DNA of 64,000 bases from Hyphomicrobiales bacterium (GTDB taxonomy: Bacteria > Pseudomonadota > Alphaproteobacteria > Rhizobiales > OSC116). The translations under genes were made by a program, and so were the position numbers. Every line of letters starts with the position of its first letter. Position 1 is the first letter of the stretch. The notes below the pieces were generated by a model. The model was not told the DNA's origin, made no database searches, and was given only the letters and a program-made list of their open reading frames with translations. Where the stretch lies: positions 1 to 64,000 of the forward strand of contig JABSRZ010000008.1 of assembly GCA_013214705.1 (NCBI GenBank). Reading direction: 5' to 3'. Shown here in pieces: positions 25,617 through 35,199 of this stretch.

Positions 25617-26648
25617 ATGAAATATTCCTCAAAACATATCTCGAAAACGTCTTTAAAACAGTCCTTTTTGGAGCGTTCTACATCAACTATGATGAAGGCG
25701 AAAGCAAAGCGCTTGTCACCATTGTCGTTGCGCCTTTCCGAAACAGAGCGTTCGGAACTTGAAACCTTGGCAAATGGCCAGTCACTAGGCTTATATATCA
25801 AAAAACAGCTATTTAAGAATTCGAAGCATATTCCCCCAATTCAAAAACCAATAATCCATGATCAAAAGTCTGTGGCTCGTATTTTAAGAGCGTTGGCTAA
25901 TTCCGATACCATCAAAGCAATGTCTGCCTTAGCTGCAAAACACAATGCTGAAAACCTATTACTGAGCGATGAAGCCGAATGTGCGCTTAGACAAGCTTGT
26001 TCTGATATTTCGTCTGCGCGTAAATCTATCCGCCGTGATGTGTTGGAAGATGAATTCTTAGTGTTTTTGCGCTCATTAAAGCCCACACAGGGACTTTTGA
26101 CCTTGGTTAAAGCAATGTTCAAAGACGCGTGGGAACAACGTCAGGATCAAGCCAATGACGCTCTGGCCTATATAAAAATTGAGAAGCGTAAGATCGATAA
26201 GAAGATTGAGATTTTGTTGGATCGTATTGTCGAAAGAAATAACGATACTGTGGTCTCTGCCTATGAAAAGCACATTGACAAATTGGAGCGTGAAAAGATG
26301 ATATTGGCCGAAAATCTAGTAAATAACAGCAAACCAAGGCACACCTTCGATGAGATGTTCGAACTATCTTTCAGATTTCTTTCAAATCCGTGTGTACTAT
26401 GGGATACAGGGCATATTGCACTGCGAAGATTGGTACTGAAATTGGCATTTTCAGAGCGTATCACCTACTGCCGAAAAACGGGGCTTCGAACGCCTGAAAT
26501 ATCGTTACCTTTCAAGGCGTTAGGTAGATTTCAAAGTGGCGAAAGTAGAATGGTGCGGCCGAGAAGACTCGAACTTCCACGGGTGTTACCCCACAGCGAC
26601 CTCAACGCTGCGCGTCTACCAGTTCCGCCACGGCCGCAAAAGATCTAA
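25617..26648 (+). pseudogene. Chimeric ORF: MobC-like N-terminus fused to serine-recombinase C-terminus
   Basis: 343 codons. Residues about 30-145 (KRLSPLSLRLSETERSELET, LGLYIKKQLF, SVARILRALANSDTIK, ACSDISSARKSIRRDVL) resemble MobC-type plasmid mobilisation proteins. From about 148 on (EFLVFLRSLKPTQGLLTLVK, AMFKDAWEQR, EKRKIDKKIEILLDRIVE, SNPCVLWDTGHIALRR, FSERITYCRKTGLRTPEISL) it matches the C-terminal coiled region of large serine recombinases; the catalytic N-terminal domain is absent. The last 30 codons (MVRPRRLELPRVLPHSD) are only the antisense of tRNA-Leu. I read it as a fusion by deletion within a mobile element integrated by the tRNA gene, not a working protein, though the MobC part could still be made. 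Confidence 0.75.
26551..26637 (-). tRNA. tRNA-Leu(GAG)
   Basis: 87 nt with encoded CCA. Acceptor GCGGCCG/CGGCCGC, anticodon stem CAGCG/CGCTG around TTGAGGT (anticodon GAG), a long class II variable arm, and T-loop GTTCGAGTC. Well paired throughout. The chimeric plus-strand ORF runs antisense across all of it, and a broken integrase lies 650 bp beyond, marking it as a probable integration site. Confidence 0.97.
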
Positions 26649-27290
26649 CGTCATATAACAATAGATGAGACACGATTCAAGCTAAAAATATATCTACCAT
26701 TGAAATATTCATTTAGAACGATGCGTCTGCGATATTAAACTTAGATTATACATTATATAGAGGTTTCATTTTTACATTCGAGCTATCAGGTTGTGTGACG
26801 CTGGTGTGGGGATATGCGTGTGGAAAAAAATCTTTTCTTCATTACACCAATTTTTTAAGGGTAAAAATAGCATTAGCGGTAATTAGGAACTAGACACTAT
26901 AAAGACTTCACGTATCGAAAACCATATTTATACAGAAAAGTGGATTTTTCACGAGCTAAAAAGTGGATGCGCCGTCTGGAATTACGTTGTGTAATTGAAC
27001 GCTAAATAGAATTGAACTATATTATATTATTTGAATTTATTTTGTAACAGTTTTTGTAACAGTTTTTGTGTAGGAATTTAGCAAAAAACACTCAAAAAAC
27101 ACGATATGTGGTGAATCTTGGTTTTTTAATGTGCTCCTAGGGCGTACCAGTTGAGATGTTCACTTATGTTTATTAAATTGGCAATTGTTTGATTTTTGTG
27201 TCGGTTTTTGTGGCCTAAACTGTAACAGTTTTGTGTACTATACGCACCAAAAATTGTTGAGGTATCTATTTTTTGAACGATGAAAAACGC
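26638..27290. other. Gap with short tandem repeats
   Basis: AT-rich sequence. A 12-bp unit GTAACAGTTTTT is repeated in tandem at about 27043-27068, with a further GTAACAGTTTT at 27221. No coding signal is seen. This could be the attachment or control region of the lost mobile element. Confidence 0.35.
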
Positions 27291-28505
27291 TTTATTGCTG
27301 AGAAATGTAGTGTGTGGTATCAATGTGATTTGCCAAAAACATTGTATAGACAATATGGCAAAATCCGTCGCTAGGTGAGTTTAAAAACAAAAGACCCGGC
27401 AATAGCAATGATCAGGCGCGATGTGATAGCGAGAGCTGATGATGAATACTGGAACGACCCGTTGGGCGGAATAGATCGTAACAGCACCGAGGCCAATTAT
27501 GACCGTGTGATTTCGCGTGCTAGGCACATGAATATAAGGTACAGGTCACAAACTGGCATGCTGCCAAGTTTTACACCAGATGAGTTGCTTAAACGCTTGG
27601 AAATGCTTGAAGGCAATGTTGGTAAATCCAAAATCGCTACCGGTGCGGTATTGGGCGCTGCTACGGCACCAAGCCACAAATGCTCAGATATTTTAGACAT
27701 ATATGTTAAAGACATAGTGGCCACGCAGATTAGGAATAAAAACAATGCCCAGCGGCAGAGGTGGATCGTTAGCCATAGGCGCATATTAAACAATTTTATG
27801 GCGGTTTGTGGTGACGTGGTTTTTACTGAAATTAATCGAGAAAACACGCCTAAATACTATGATTATTTGAAAAATAAGGTATTGAGTAATAATACAGGTA
27901 ATGGGCTTTCTGCGGGGCGGCAAACCGCGAAATTGGTACCATTTAGACTATTTTCAAACGCTACCACGAGCATTTCGCCCTTGAGCAGTTAAACAACCCA
28001 TTCGCTGAGCTCAAATTTGCCAACGAACGTGCAAAACCGCGGCCGCTGTTTGTACGGAATGGGTTGAGAAAAACCTCGCTAAGCCTGAAACTATATTTCT
28101 TTATGTTGCTACGCCTTATATATCGATAGAGCCGAAGAATTCATCGGTTGATGAGCCTGAAGGGTATGGGCTTAAAACAGCATCATCCGTGTGGAAAATA
28201 CCGCTTTTGGGGTGTCGTTAGAGGCATTTAAGGAGATAAAAAGCAGACTTGGGCAATATGAAAGTAACAGCAATTCACTATCTTCAGAGGAAAATAAACT
28301 TTTAAGACAATGGCTTAATGGAAAGTGATGCCATACGATTTGTTCGTTTAGGCATGGCTTTAAAAAACGGATGGTTGAAGCTGGGATAGATGAAGAATTG
28401 CGCAATATATTGATGAGCCATGCGGATGAGAAGCCCGAATATGGTGATGGCGGCTCGATAGGATTTAGGGCAGAGATGTTGGGGCGAATGGTGTTGAGTA
28501 CATGA
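27270..28505 (+). pseudogene. Tyrosine recombinase (integrase), broken
   Basis: Integrase readable in several frames. The N-terminal part VWYQCDLPKTLYRQYGKIRR is cut by TAG at about 27372 and followed by VSLKTKDPAIAMIRRD (the open frame 27375-27992 is this N-terminal and core-binding part). A shifted frame gives KRYHEHFALEQLNNPFAELK. Then TEWVEKNLAKPETIFLYVAT and YISIEPK appear, where the segment with the first catalytic Arg is missing. GYGLKTASSVWKIPLLGVSL and SLEAFKEIK follow. The end holds the HxxR motif in RHGFKKRMVEAGI and the Tyr in PEYGDGGSIGF. At least three frame changes and one deletion make it inactive. Confidence 0.8.
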
Positions 28506-28602
28506 TAAATGTATTTTCAACAAATCTATATATTTTCATGTAATGTATATATTATCGTATACTATATATATGGTTAAGCCAATTTATTGACGTGGGAATA
28601 AA

Positions 28603-29463
28603 ATGGATTTTTTTGCAAATATACTGGAATACTCAAACTTGCTAGATATTATGTCTGAGCCTGAATATATTAGCTTATTAATTCTTCCTTTCGTAATTTT
28701 AGACAAAATTACTGGTGTTGAACGTAAACTGAAGGTTGGCGCATTTATATTCAACGATGATGGCTCCAATTATAAAGAGTTTGATAAAATAATTATCAGG
28801 CAACTAACTTTGTATTTTTATAAATTGGGTAGGTTGGATTATTTCAAAATTTTAAAATACTTTGGATTGATTGCAGTTGCTGTAGTGATTGGAATAGAAT
28901 TATTATCTGAAGGCACTTTTCTAATATCTGCATTGTCTCTAGTGACATATTTTAGCGAATACATAGGCCAATCTGGATTCGTAATATTTCTAATGAAAGG
29001 TTTTTCTGCCTTAATTGTCGGATTGGGTGTTGGGGTTCTGAGTTTCTTGATAATTTTTATTCTTAGGATCAATTTCGTGAAAGATGTGTCTTTCAGTGTT
29101 GTTATGGCAATAATTAAAACGGCGCTAGCATTGTCCATATGCTCATTTGTTATTTTTTTTGGTACTAAGTTTGGTTTTGATATTGTAAGGGATTTTGCAA
29201 ATTTATCCCCTATATCTGGGCTTGCACCTTTGATTTTTACGACTGTGTTTCTGATTATTTGTGTTCTCATAATTGGTCAAATTACGCTAGTGGTTATTAA
29301 ATTTTTCTTTGATATATTAATAAATGTGGTTGGTGTGGGTAAATATTTGCCTAAAGATGCACCACTTCGAAAAATCCCATTTACTACGATTGGGTTTTTA
29401 ACAATTACTACATTCTTTCTAATTCTATTTTTAGTCCAATTCACTGCATTGAAATTATTATAA
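28603..29463 (+). CDS. Multi-pass membrane protein, unknown function
   Basis: 286 residues with about five hydrophobic segments (around residues 87-105, 120-155, 165-190, 205-235 and 255-285) and a soluble N-terminal 80 residues containing VGAFIFNDDGSNYKEFDK. No family recognised. It stands alone just downstream of the broken integrase, in AT-rich sequence, and has a possible promoter in 28525-28590. Its position suggests cargo of the lost mobile element. The frame is intact and codon use looks coding. Function, including any defence or immunity role, is not supported by sequence. Confidence 0.7.
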   Translation: MDFFANILEYSNLLDIMSEPEYISLLILPFVILDKITGVERKLKVGAFIFNDDGSNYKEFDKIIIRQLTLYFYKLGRLDYFKILKYFGLIAVAVVIGIELLSEGTFLISALSLVTYFSEYIGQSGFVIFLMKGFSALIVGLGVGVLSFLIIFILRINFVKDVSFSVVMAIIKTALALSICSFVIFFGTKFGFDIVRDFANLSPISGLAPLIFTTVFLIICVLIIGQITLVVIKFFFDILINVVGVGKYLPKDAPLRKIPFTTIGFLTITTFFLILFLVQFTALKLL

Positions 29464-30019
29464 GATCCTAGATATAGATTTTATTTTGACTCTGTGTGCG
29501 CTCTAACGCTGCTTTCAGGCGATATTACCGTTTCCGATATGCAAATAAACCTTTGAAATTAAACGATAAAAATTCATTTTTTTATTTTCATAGATGAACA
29601 CTGCAGAATATATGTTAACAGCCGAATGGGTGGTCTATGCGGGCTAATTATGGTGAGTAAACAAATTTTGGTGCAGTTAAAAGTCAAAGCTTTAATGGCA
29701 GGAAATTTTTGTGACGGGCTGTGATTCAGGGTTGCGGAAAAATAACCGTTTCTCGAGGAAATGAAATTAATGTTCCAGCTAGAAATACCAATAGGCAGCA
29801 CATAGGAATAAGTTGAGGAAGCTTTGATGTGTTTATCAAATTAGGGACTATTCATATTTTCCTTGCAAAGCCTCAATAACTCTAGGTTAAGTTCAATGGC
29901 TGGCCTGACAAAACTATTAGAAAAGTAATATTTCTGTCGATATTCAATCACCTGTTTGAACAGGGTTGAATTCCCCTACAGCCAAACTTTCGGCAGCTGG
30001 CGCTGTGGTATATCGCTAT
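29464..30019. other. Region without a recognisable gene
   Basis: Only short frames, none with a domain or ribosome site. On the plus strand a run GCGKITVSRGNEINVPARNT near 29735-29795 could be debris of a gene, but I cannot name it. Confidence 0.3.
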
Positions 30020-30304
30020 TTATACCCAGCCGAGCCGCTTCTTCGCGGCGCTGTTTGGTAAATCTCTTTCGGGCATTATATCCTCCAAAAAACTGTTATA
30101 TTCTTTGAAGGTTGTGTCTACTTTTATTATATAAGTCCGCAATGGCAGTTGCAGGGAGGTGCACAAGAACGGGCATGCCGGCATTTCTTGGGCAACTATG
30201 CTTTGGTTCATTTGTAGGCGGCCAAAGGGGGCGTGTTCTGTGTCCAAATAAACCAAGGACAAATCGGACAAACCCAGCACTTCAGATGTCAGATGAGCGG
30301 GCGT
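30020..30304 (-). pseudogene. HpcH/HpaI aldolase fragment
   Basis: The minus strand reads LTSEVLGLSDLSLVYLDTEH then APFGRLQMNQSI, the conserved early block of HpcH/HpaI (2-keto-3-deoxy-sugar acid) aldolases in which D-x-E-H contains the catalytic His. Homology fades after about 30186 and the frame runs on to a stop at 30020. The N-terminus has a stop just upstream and the Arg/Glu-bearing remainder of the barrel is absent. This is a dead fragment of a sugar-acid aldolase beside the sugar cassette. Confidence 0.6.
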
Positions 30305-30615
30305 ATTAAGTCACGTTCCGATCGGTCAATCGCCTGCAATTGACTTATCTCCATATATTGCTGTGCGTCAGCCGAATTAATTATACTCGTATGAAATATT
30401 TGGGAGGTAAATGTTTTCACCGAATATCAGAATTTTTGCATATTTTGAACTAATTTTATTGAAATATATCCGTGGCGAAAAACGTTAGAACGCCTGCGTT
30501 CAGGATTTGCGATTGCCGCGAATATTTATTACTACCCATGATGAGTAATTAATTGACTCCGCCGCCGGCTGTCCGTAATCTTCTTACAAATAATATTTGG
30601 AGGGAGTGGGTTGTA
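30305..30615. promoter_or_regulatory. Upstream region of GH38 gene with two inverted repeats
   Basis: GAACGC-CT-GCGTTC at 30488-30501 is a 6-bp inverted repeat with a 2-nt centre, and ATTACT at 30528-30533 pairs with AGTAAT at 30544-30549. Both lie where a regulator of the alpha-mannosidase gene would bind. A GGAGGGAG ribosome site is at about 30598-30605. Binding protein unknown; the ROK regulator at 33832 is a candidate by context. Confidence 0.4.
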
Positions 30616-33600
30616 ATGGAAGAGTTTTATATTAATCCTTTGGCAAACAAGCACGGTTTGCAGGATGATAGTTTGCGTCAAGAAGCTAAGCTTGTGCGCC
30701 TTTGCGAAGACTTAGAGGCCAAGATTTTAACTCCAATTGGGGGCGGTTTAGACTGGCATTATCGCACCGCTGAAATTACTGAAGCTGAGGCATTGGGAGC
30801 GGACTGGCGTCAATGGGATAAATTTACACAGCAAACCGTTTGGAGTAAAAAACAAGGGCACACTTGGTTTGCAGCGGAAATTACAATTCCCGAAGATGCT
30901 GATGGTAAAGTATTTTTGCTACATTTCACCTCGCAATGGCAAGATAGATTGGGCTCGACCGACCCGCAATGTTTGGCATATTTAAATGGCAAAATTGTAC
31001 AAGCTTTAGATGGCAACCACACGGAATTAGTGGTCGCCCGCGATGCGGTTGCTGGTAAAAAATATACTTTAATGGTTAACGCTTTTACATTTTTTGATCG
31101 GGCTCTAATAGGTTTTAAAGTTGATTTTTTTACGCGATTTGAAAGGGTGGAACAACTTTATTATGACCTGCAAATTCCACTCGATGTGGCAATATTATTG
31201 CCACAACATGATGGCCGCCGTCATGCCATTTTGAATGTCATCGAAAGGTCATTACGCGCTTTGGACCGACGCGGGGAGGTGAGTGATAAATTTGTAGATA
31301 GTTTGGACAATGCTGAGCTGATTGCTAGTGAAATTTACCAATTGCAAGACACCGTCTCTAAACCAACTATTTCCGCGGTTGGACATACACATATTGATGT
31401 GGCTTGGTTGTGGCGGGTATTGCATACGCGTGACAAAACTGGGCGTAGTTTTGCGACCGCTTTAACGCTTATGGAGGAATATCCTGAATTTGTGTTCATG
31501 TATAATCAGTCGGTATTGCTCGATTTTTTAAAAGATGATTACCCGGAAATATGGAGCCGCGTGCAGGAAAAAGTAGCTTCTGGGCAGTTTGAAATAGAAG
31601 GTGCGATGTGGGTAGAACCTGATGTAAATATTATTTCTGGCGAATCATTGGTGCGCCAATTTATGCGCGGGCGACAGTTTCACCAACAGCAATTTGGAGT
31701 CACGCCCAAAGTGGCTTGGTTGCCAGATACGTTTGGTTATTCAGCCAACTTGCCGCAAATAATGCAAAAATCTGGCTTGGAATATTTTGTCACCTCGAAA
31801 TTGAGTTGGAATGATTCTGACCGTCTGCCTTATGATACATTTTTTTGGCGGGGGATTGACGGTACGACCACCAAGGCGCAGCTAATCACCACACAAGATT
31901 TTGCCAGTGATCAGGTTTTTACTACTTATAATTCGAATCTTTCGGCCAGCGAAGTTATGGGCAGCTGGAAGCGATATGAACCCAAAGCCTTGAATGATGA
32001 AGTGTTGATTTGCTATGGATATGGCGATGGGGGAGGTGGACCAACCCGCCGGATGATTGAAAGCGGCCGGCGGTTTGAGCGTGGCATTCCCGGCGCGCCA
32101 AAGGTGAAGTTTGAAGGCATTTTGCCATTTTTGAACCGTCTCGGCAAACGTATGGATGAAAATATTGAAAATTTCCCGGTGTGGAATGGCGAGTTATATC
32201 TGCAATTTCATCGGGGTACATTGACCTCGGTGGCCAAAAATAAAACCAATAACCGAAAAGCCGAGCGTGCCATACGAGAGTTAGAATTTTTGAGCAGCGT
32301 GGCTGTGATTTTTGACCCGACATACAGTTACCCGGTTGAAGAAATTGATAAGTTTTGGAAAATTATTCTGATCAATCAGTTTCATGATATTTTGCCGGGC
32401 ACATCTATTGCCGAGGTTTATGATGATTCAGATGTTGAATATGCTAGTTTATTTACTGCCTTGGAAGCGCCAAGAGGATTGCTTGCTGAAACCGTGAATA
32501 GGATTGTAAAACCTTGCGATGGTGAGGTGAAATTATTTAACATCACCAGCCAAAACCGTAACGGTGAACTGGTGCAAATTGCCAATGATGTCGGTGCGGC
32601 AACAGCATTGGCAACGGGCGGTGTAGCCAATGTCTTGCAAAAAATTACCAAGGCAAATGGCCACACAGGTTATATAGCGCCCGCTGCTGATATACCTTCA
32701 TTGGGCTGGGCGACGGCTCAATTATTGGCAATCACGCCAGTTATACCACTCTCAAATTTGCAGGTTTCGGTAAGCCATTTAGAGAATGAATTATTACGGG
32801 TGGAGTTAGACCAAAATGGAGAAATTACCTCTATTTTTGATAAGCTGGTGCGCCGTGAGCTACTGCAAGCTGGCAAAACAGCCAATGCTTTGGTGGTTTA
32901 TGAAGACAAACCGCTGAACTGGAGCGCATGGGATATTGACCGTTCATTTGTCGAGCAATCTTGGCCCTTATCAGCTGTCAAAACGCAGATAGAGGTGGTT
33001 GAAACCGGCCCGTATCGTGCGGCTATCCGCGTGGAAAAAACCTATGAAAACTCAAAAATTGTGCAGATAATATCTTTACAAGATAATCAACAGCAAATTG
33101 AATTTGATATTTTTGTCGATTGGCAGGAACGAGAAAGCCTGCTTAAAACATCGTTTCCGTTTGATTTAAACACCACAGATTTGCGCTCTGAAATTCAATT
33201 TGGACATGTGAAACGTGACACCCATAGCAACACAAGTTGGGACCAAGCCCAATATGAAGCCAGCATGCACCGCTGGGTGGATATGAGTGAAGCAAATTTT
33301 GGCGTGGCACTGTTGAATGACTGTAAATATGGATATGACGCGGTTGAGCAAACGGTGCGCCTCACGCTGCTACGCGGGTCTATCTTCCCAGACCCTTTGG
33401 CAGATATAGGCGAGCATAATTTTCGATATGCACTGAAGTTGCATGGCGGTATTGCCGACTTGGAGCAGGTTGTGCGCGCGGCGGAGCGGTTTAACAACCC
33501 GATAAAATTATTTGGTGACGTGACAAAACCTGCCAGTGAAATAAGTCAAACATCTGGCCGCTTTAGTTTTGCGCGCGTTGATGCCGATAATGTGACCATT

Positions 33601-33822
33601 GAAACCCTGAAGAAAGCCGAAAAGGGTGATGATTTTATTTTGCGCATCTTTGAACACGCCAATAAACGGGCTGAGGTAAATATTGATTTCGGTTTGCCGG
33701 TTAAAACTATAACTTTGGTCAATTTGATGGAGGAGGGCGATGAAGCTGTGGAGATTGAAGATAACAGGATTAGCTTGAAATTGCGGCCGTTTGAGATTGT
33801 CACTTTAAAGGTTAGATTTTGA
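30616..33822 (+). CDS. GH38 alpha-mannosidase
   Basis: Glycoside hydrolase family 38 enzyme that removes alpha-linked mannose; 1,068 residues, normal length. The zinc-binding HTHIDVAWLW (H257, H259, D261) opens the catalytic domain, EGAMWVEPDVNIISGESLVR follows, and the nucleophile is Asp371 in WLPDTFGYS. Another metal-site His is in NQFHDILPGTS, and the large beta-sandwich C-terminal domain completes it. The ATG at 30616 is chosen because GGAGGGAG lies about 10 nt upstream; the open frame extends to a TTG at 30553 without support. No signal peptide, so cytoplasmic, acting on imported oligosaccharide. It converges on the ROK gene with 9 nt between. Confidence 0.95.
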   Translation: MEEFYINPLANKHGLQDDSLRQEAKLVRLCEDLEAKILTPIGGGLDWHYRTAEITEAEALGADWRQWDKFTQQTVWSKKQGHTWFAAEITIPEDADGKVFLLHFTSQWQDRLGSTDPQCLAYLNGKIVQALDGNHTELVVARDAVAGKKYTLMVNAFTFFDRALIGFKVDFFTRFERVEQLYYDLQIPLDVAILLPQHDGRRHAILNVIERSLRALDRRGEVSDKFVDSLDNAELIASEIYQLQDTVSKPTISAVGHTHIDVAWLWRVLHTRDKTGRSFATALTLMEEYPEFVFMYNQSVLLDFLKDDYPEIWSRVQEKVASGQFEIEGAMWVEPDVNIISGESLVRQFMRGRQFHQQQFGVTPKVAWLPDTFGYSANLPQIMQKSGLEYFVTSKLSWNDSDRLPYDTFFWRGIDGTTTKAQLITTQDFASDQVFTTYNSNLSASEVMGSWKRYEPKALNDEVLICYGYGDGGGGPTRRMIESGRRFERGIPGAPKVKFEGILPFLNRLGKRMDENIENFPVWNGELYLQFHRGTLTSVAKNKTNNRKAERAIRELEFLSSVAVIFDPTYSYPVEEIDKFWKIILINQFHDILPGTSIAEVYDDSDVEYASLFTALEAPRGLLAETVNRIVKPCDGEVKLFNITSQNRNGELVQIANDVGAATALATGGVANVLQKITKANGHTGYIAPAADIPSLGWATAQLLAITPVIPLSNLQVSVSHLENELLRVELDQNGEITSIFDKLVRRELLQAGKTANALVVYEDKPLNWSAWDIDRSFVEQSWPLSAVKTQIEVVETGPYRAAIRVEKTYENSKIVQIISLQDNQQQIEFDIFVDWQERESLLKTSFPFDLNTTDLRSEIQFGHVKRDTHSNTSWDQAQYEASMHRWVDMSEANFGVALLNDCKYGYDAVEQTVRLTLLRGSIFPDPLADIGEHNFRYALKLHGGIADLEQVVRAAERFNNPIKLFGDVTKPASEISQTSGRFSFARVDADNVTIETLKKAEKGDDFILRIFEHANKRAEVNIDFGLPVKTITLVNLMEEGDEAVEIEDNRISLKLRPFEIVTLKVRF

Positions 33823-33831
33823 AGCTTAGGC

Positions 33832-34983
33832 TTAAGTGAGGACGCAATCCTTTAGCGGTAGTAAAGCCGCGCCTATGGTCGACGGGTCGCCGGGCAGGTC
33901 GCTGGCAATATAAGCTGGCAAAGTGATTTCACGGCCATAGCGGTCGAGATCGAGCTCATCACAAGCCGCAATAAGCAGCCGTTTTAACACCGGTGGGGCT
34001 TCGCCGCCAAATACTATGGCAGTGGGGTCAACTGTGGCACGCAGAGCGCGGATGGCTAAATTGAGTTGCGGTTTAACTTCGGCAATCCACTCATCAACTC
34101 CGTGCCAATTGGGGTTGAAATTGGTGTATAATTTATCGATGCTTTCAATATGAATTCCAGATTTTCCCAAACGTAGCAATAATTCACCTAATGCCGGGCG
34201 ATGCAGCATTTGATCGGGTGTGTAAAGCCGCCCCATTTCACCTGAATTGTTGAACCCACCGCAAAATGGTTTGCCTTCATAAATCACGCCACAGCCAAAC
34301 CCAGAATTAAACGACAAATAAGCAAAACAAGAATGCGCAAACCCAGCACCTTTAAGTGATTCGCCGATGGCACCAGCGGTGGCATTATTTTCCACCCAGA
34401 CCGGCATTTGAAAAGCCGTCTCGAATAATTCAATGAGCGGGGTATTTGACCAAGTTTCGAGCGGTTCTGGGGTCACAAATACATCTTTAGCGCCCATTCG
34501 ATAACCGGAGATTGCCACACCAACGCCAAGAACCCGATCTTTGCGAATGTCATTGGTCTCTAAGCATTCATATATTGCATCACGCAATATTGGCAGGGCT
34601 GAGTCTCTATTGGCTGGGTCTACATCAACTTTGAGATTGGTGATTTCTTGGCAGTTCAAATCGGCAATGCTAAGCCTTACGGAGTCAGTATTTATGGAAA
34701 CACCTACACCATAAACTGCCTCGGCATTAATGTTAATAAGCGGGCTGGGTTGCCCGCGGCCATTAATAACAGAATCGCCAATATGCAGAAAATTTCGTGA
34801 AACCAACCCATCGACCAGCCGATGAACAGATTGTTGACTTAAATGAGTATTGGCAGTTATGTAGCGGCGGGTTGTGCCACCCTCGCGCCGCACCATGTCA
34901 ATGATAAGGCGTTCATTCCAATTGGCTACTGTTGCGTCACTGCTTCTCACAAGGCTGTGAGATATTACAGGTTTTATTGTCAT
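33832..34983 (-). CDS. ROK family transcriptional regulator
   Basis: NagC/XylR-type repressor of 383 residues. An N-terminal winged helix (NERLIIDMVRREGGTTRRYI, then LSQQSVHRLVDGLVSRNFL) is followed by the ROK sugar-kinase-like domain: VGVSINTDSVRLSIADL, the ENNATAGAIGE segment and FGCGVIYEGKPFCGGFNNSG. It is divergent from the ABC operon at 35200 and convergent with GH38, so it probably represses both in response to a sugar ligand. The candidate operator CACAC-TTT-GTGTG (35128-35140) lies in the divergent gap. The HxxCxxCxC zinc motif of classical ROK proteins is not evident. Confidence 0.92.
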   Translation of the reverse strand: MTIKPVISHSLVRSSDATVANWNERLIIDMVRREGGTTRRYITANTHLSQQSVHRLVDGLVSRNFLHIGDSVINGRGQPSPLININAEAVYGVGVSINTDSVRLSIADLNCQEITNLKVDVDPANRDSALPILRDAIYECLETNDIRKDRVLGVGVAISGYRMGAKDVFVTPEPLETWSNTPLIELFETAFQMPVWVENNATAGAIGESLKGAGFAHSCFAYLSFNSGFGCGVIYEGKPFCGGFNNSGEMGRLYTPDQMLHRPALGELLLRLGKSGIHIESIDKLYTNFNPNWHGVDEWIAEVKPQLNLAIRALRATVDPTAIVFGGEAPPVLKRLLIAACDELDLDRYGREITLPAYIASDLPGDPSTIGAALLPLKDCVLT

Positions 34984-35127
34984 GTGACCAATATATACTC
35001 CACAATTAATTAAGTTTTTGTACCATGCATTGTGAGCTGGCGCAATAGTATTGGGTTTTTGCTGTCATTCTAATGTCATAAAATTTATGTTGAATGTGTT
35101 TAATTTTTAGTATACAACTTTAATAAC

Positions 35128-35140
35128 CACACTTTGTGTG
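35128..35140. promoter_or_regulatory. Inverted repeat in ROK/ABC divergent region
   Basis: CACAC-TTT-GTGTG, a perfect 5-bp inverted repeat with a 3-nt centre, lies 60 bp upstream of the ABC ATPase start and downstream of TATACAA (35111-35117), a possible -10. It is a candidate operator; nothing else supports it. Confidence 0.35.
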
Positions 35141-35199
35141 TAGAAATAAAACCCCTAGTTTTATCAAAAAAAGTTGCAATGGGGCGGGGAGTAGAATGT

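Noticed and set aside
26553-26648. C-terminal MVRPRRLELPRVLPHSD as a real protein tail
   Set aside because: It is exactly the antisense of tRNA-Leu(GAG), a common annotation artefact.
27043-27068. Tandem GTAACAGTTTTT as a plasmid-type iteron origin
   Set aside because: Only two adjacent units and no replication gene nearby.
30112-30309. 65-codon plus-strand frame near the aldolase relic
   Set aside because: Antisense to the HpcH/HpaI-like block, without a domain or a ribosome site.
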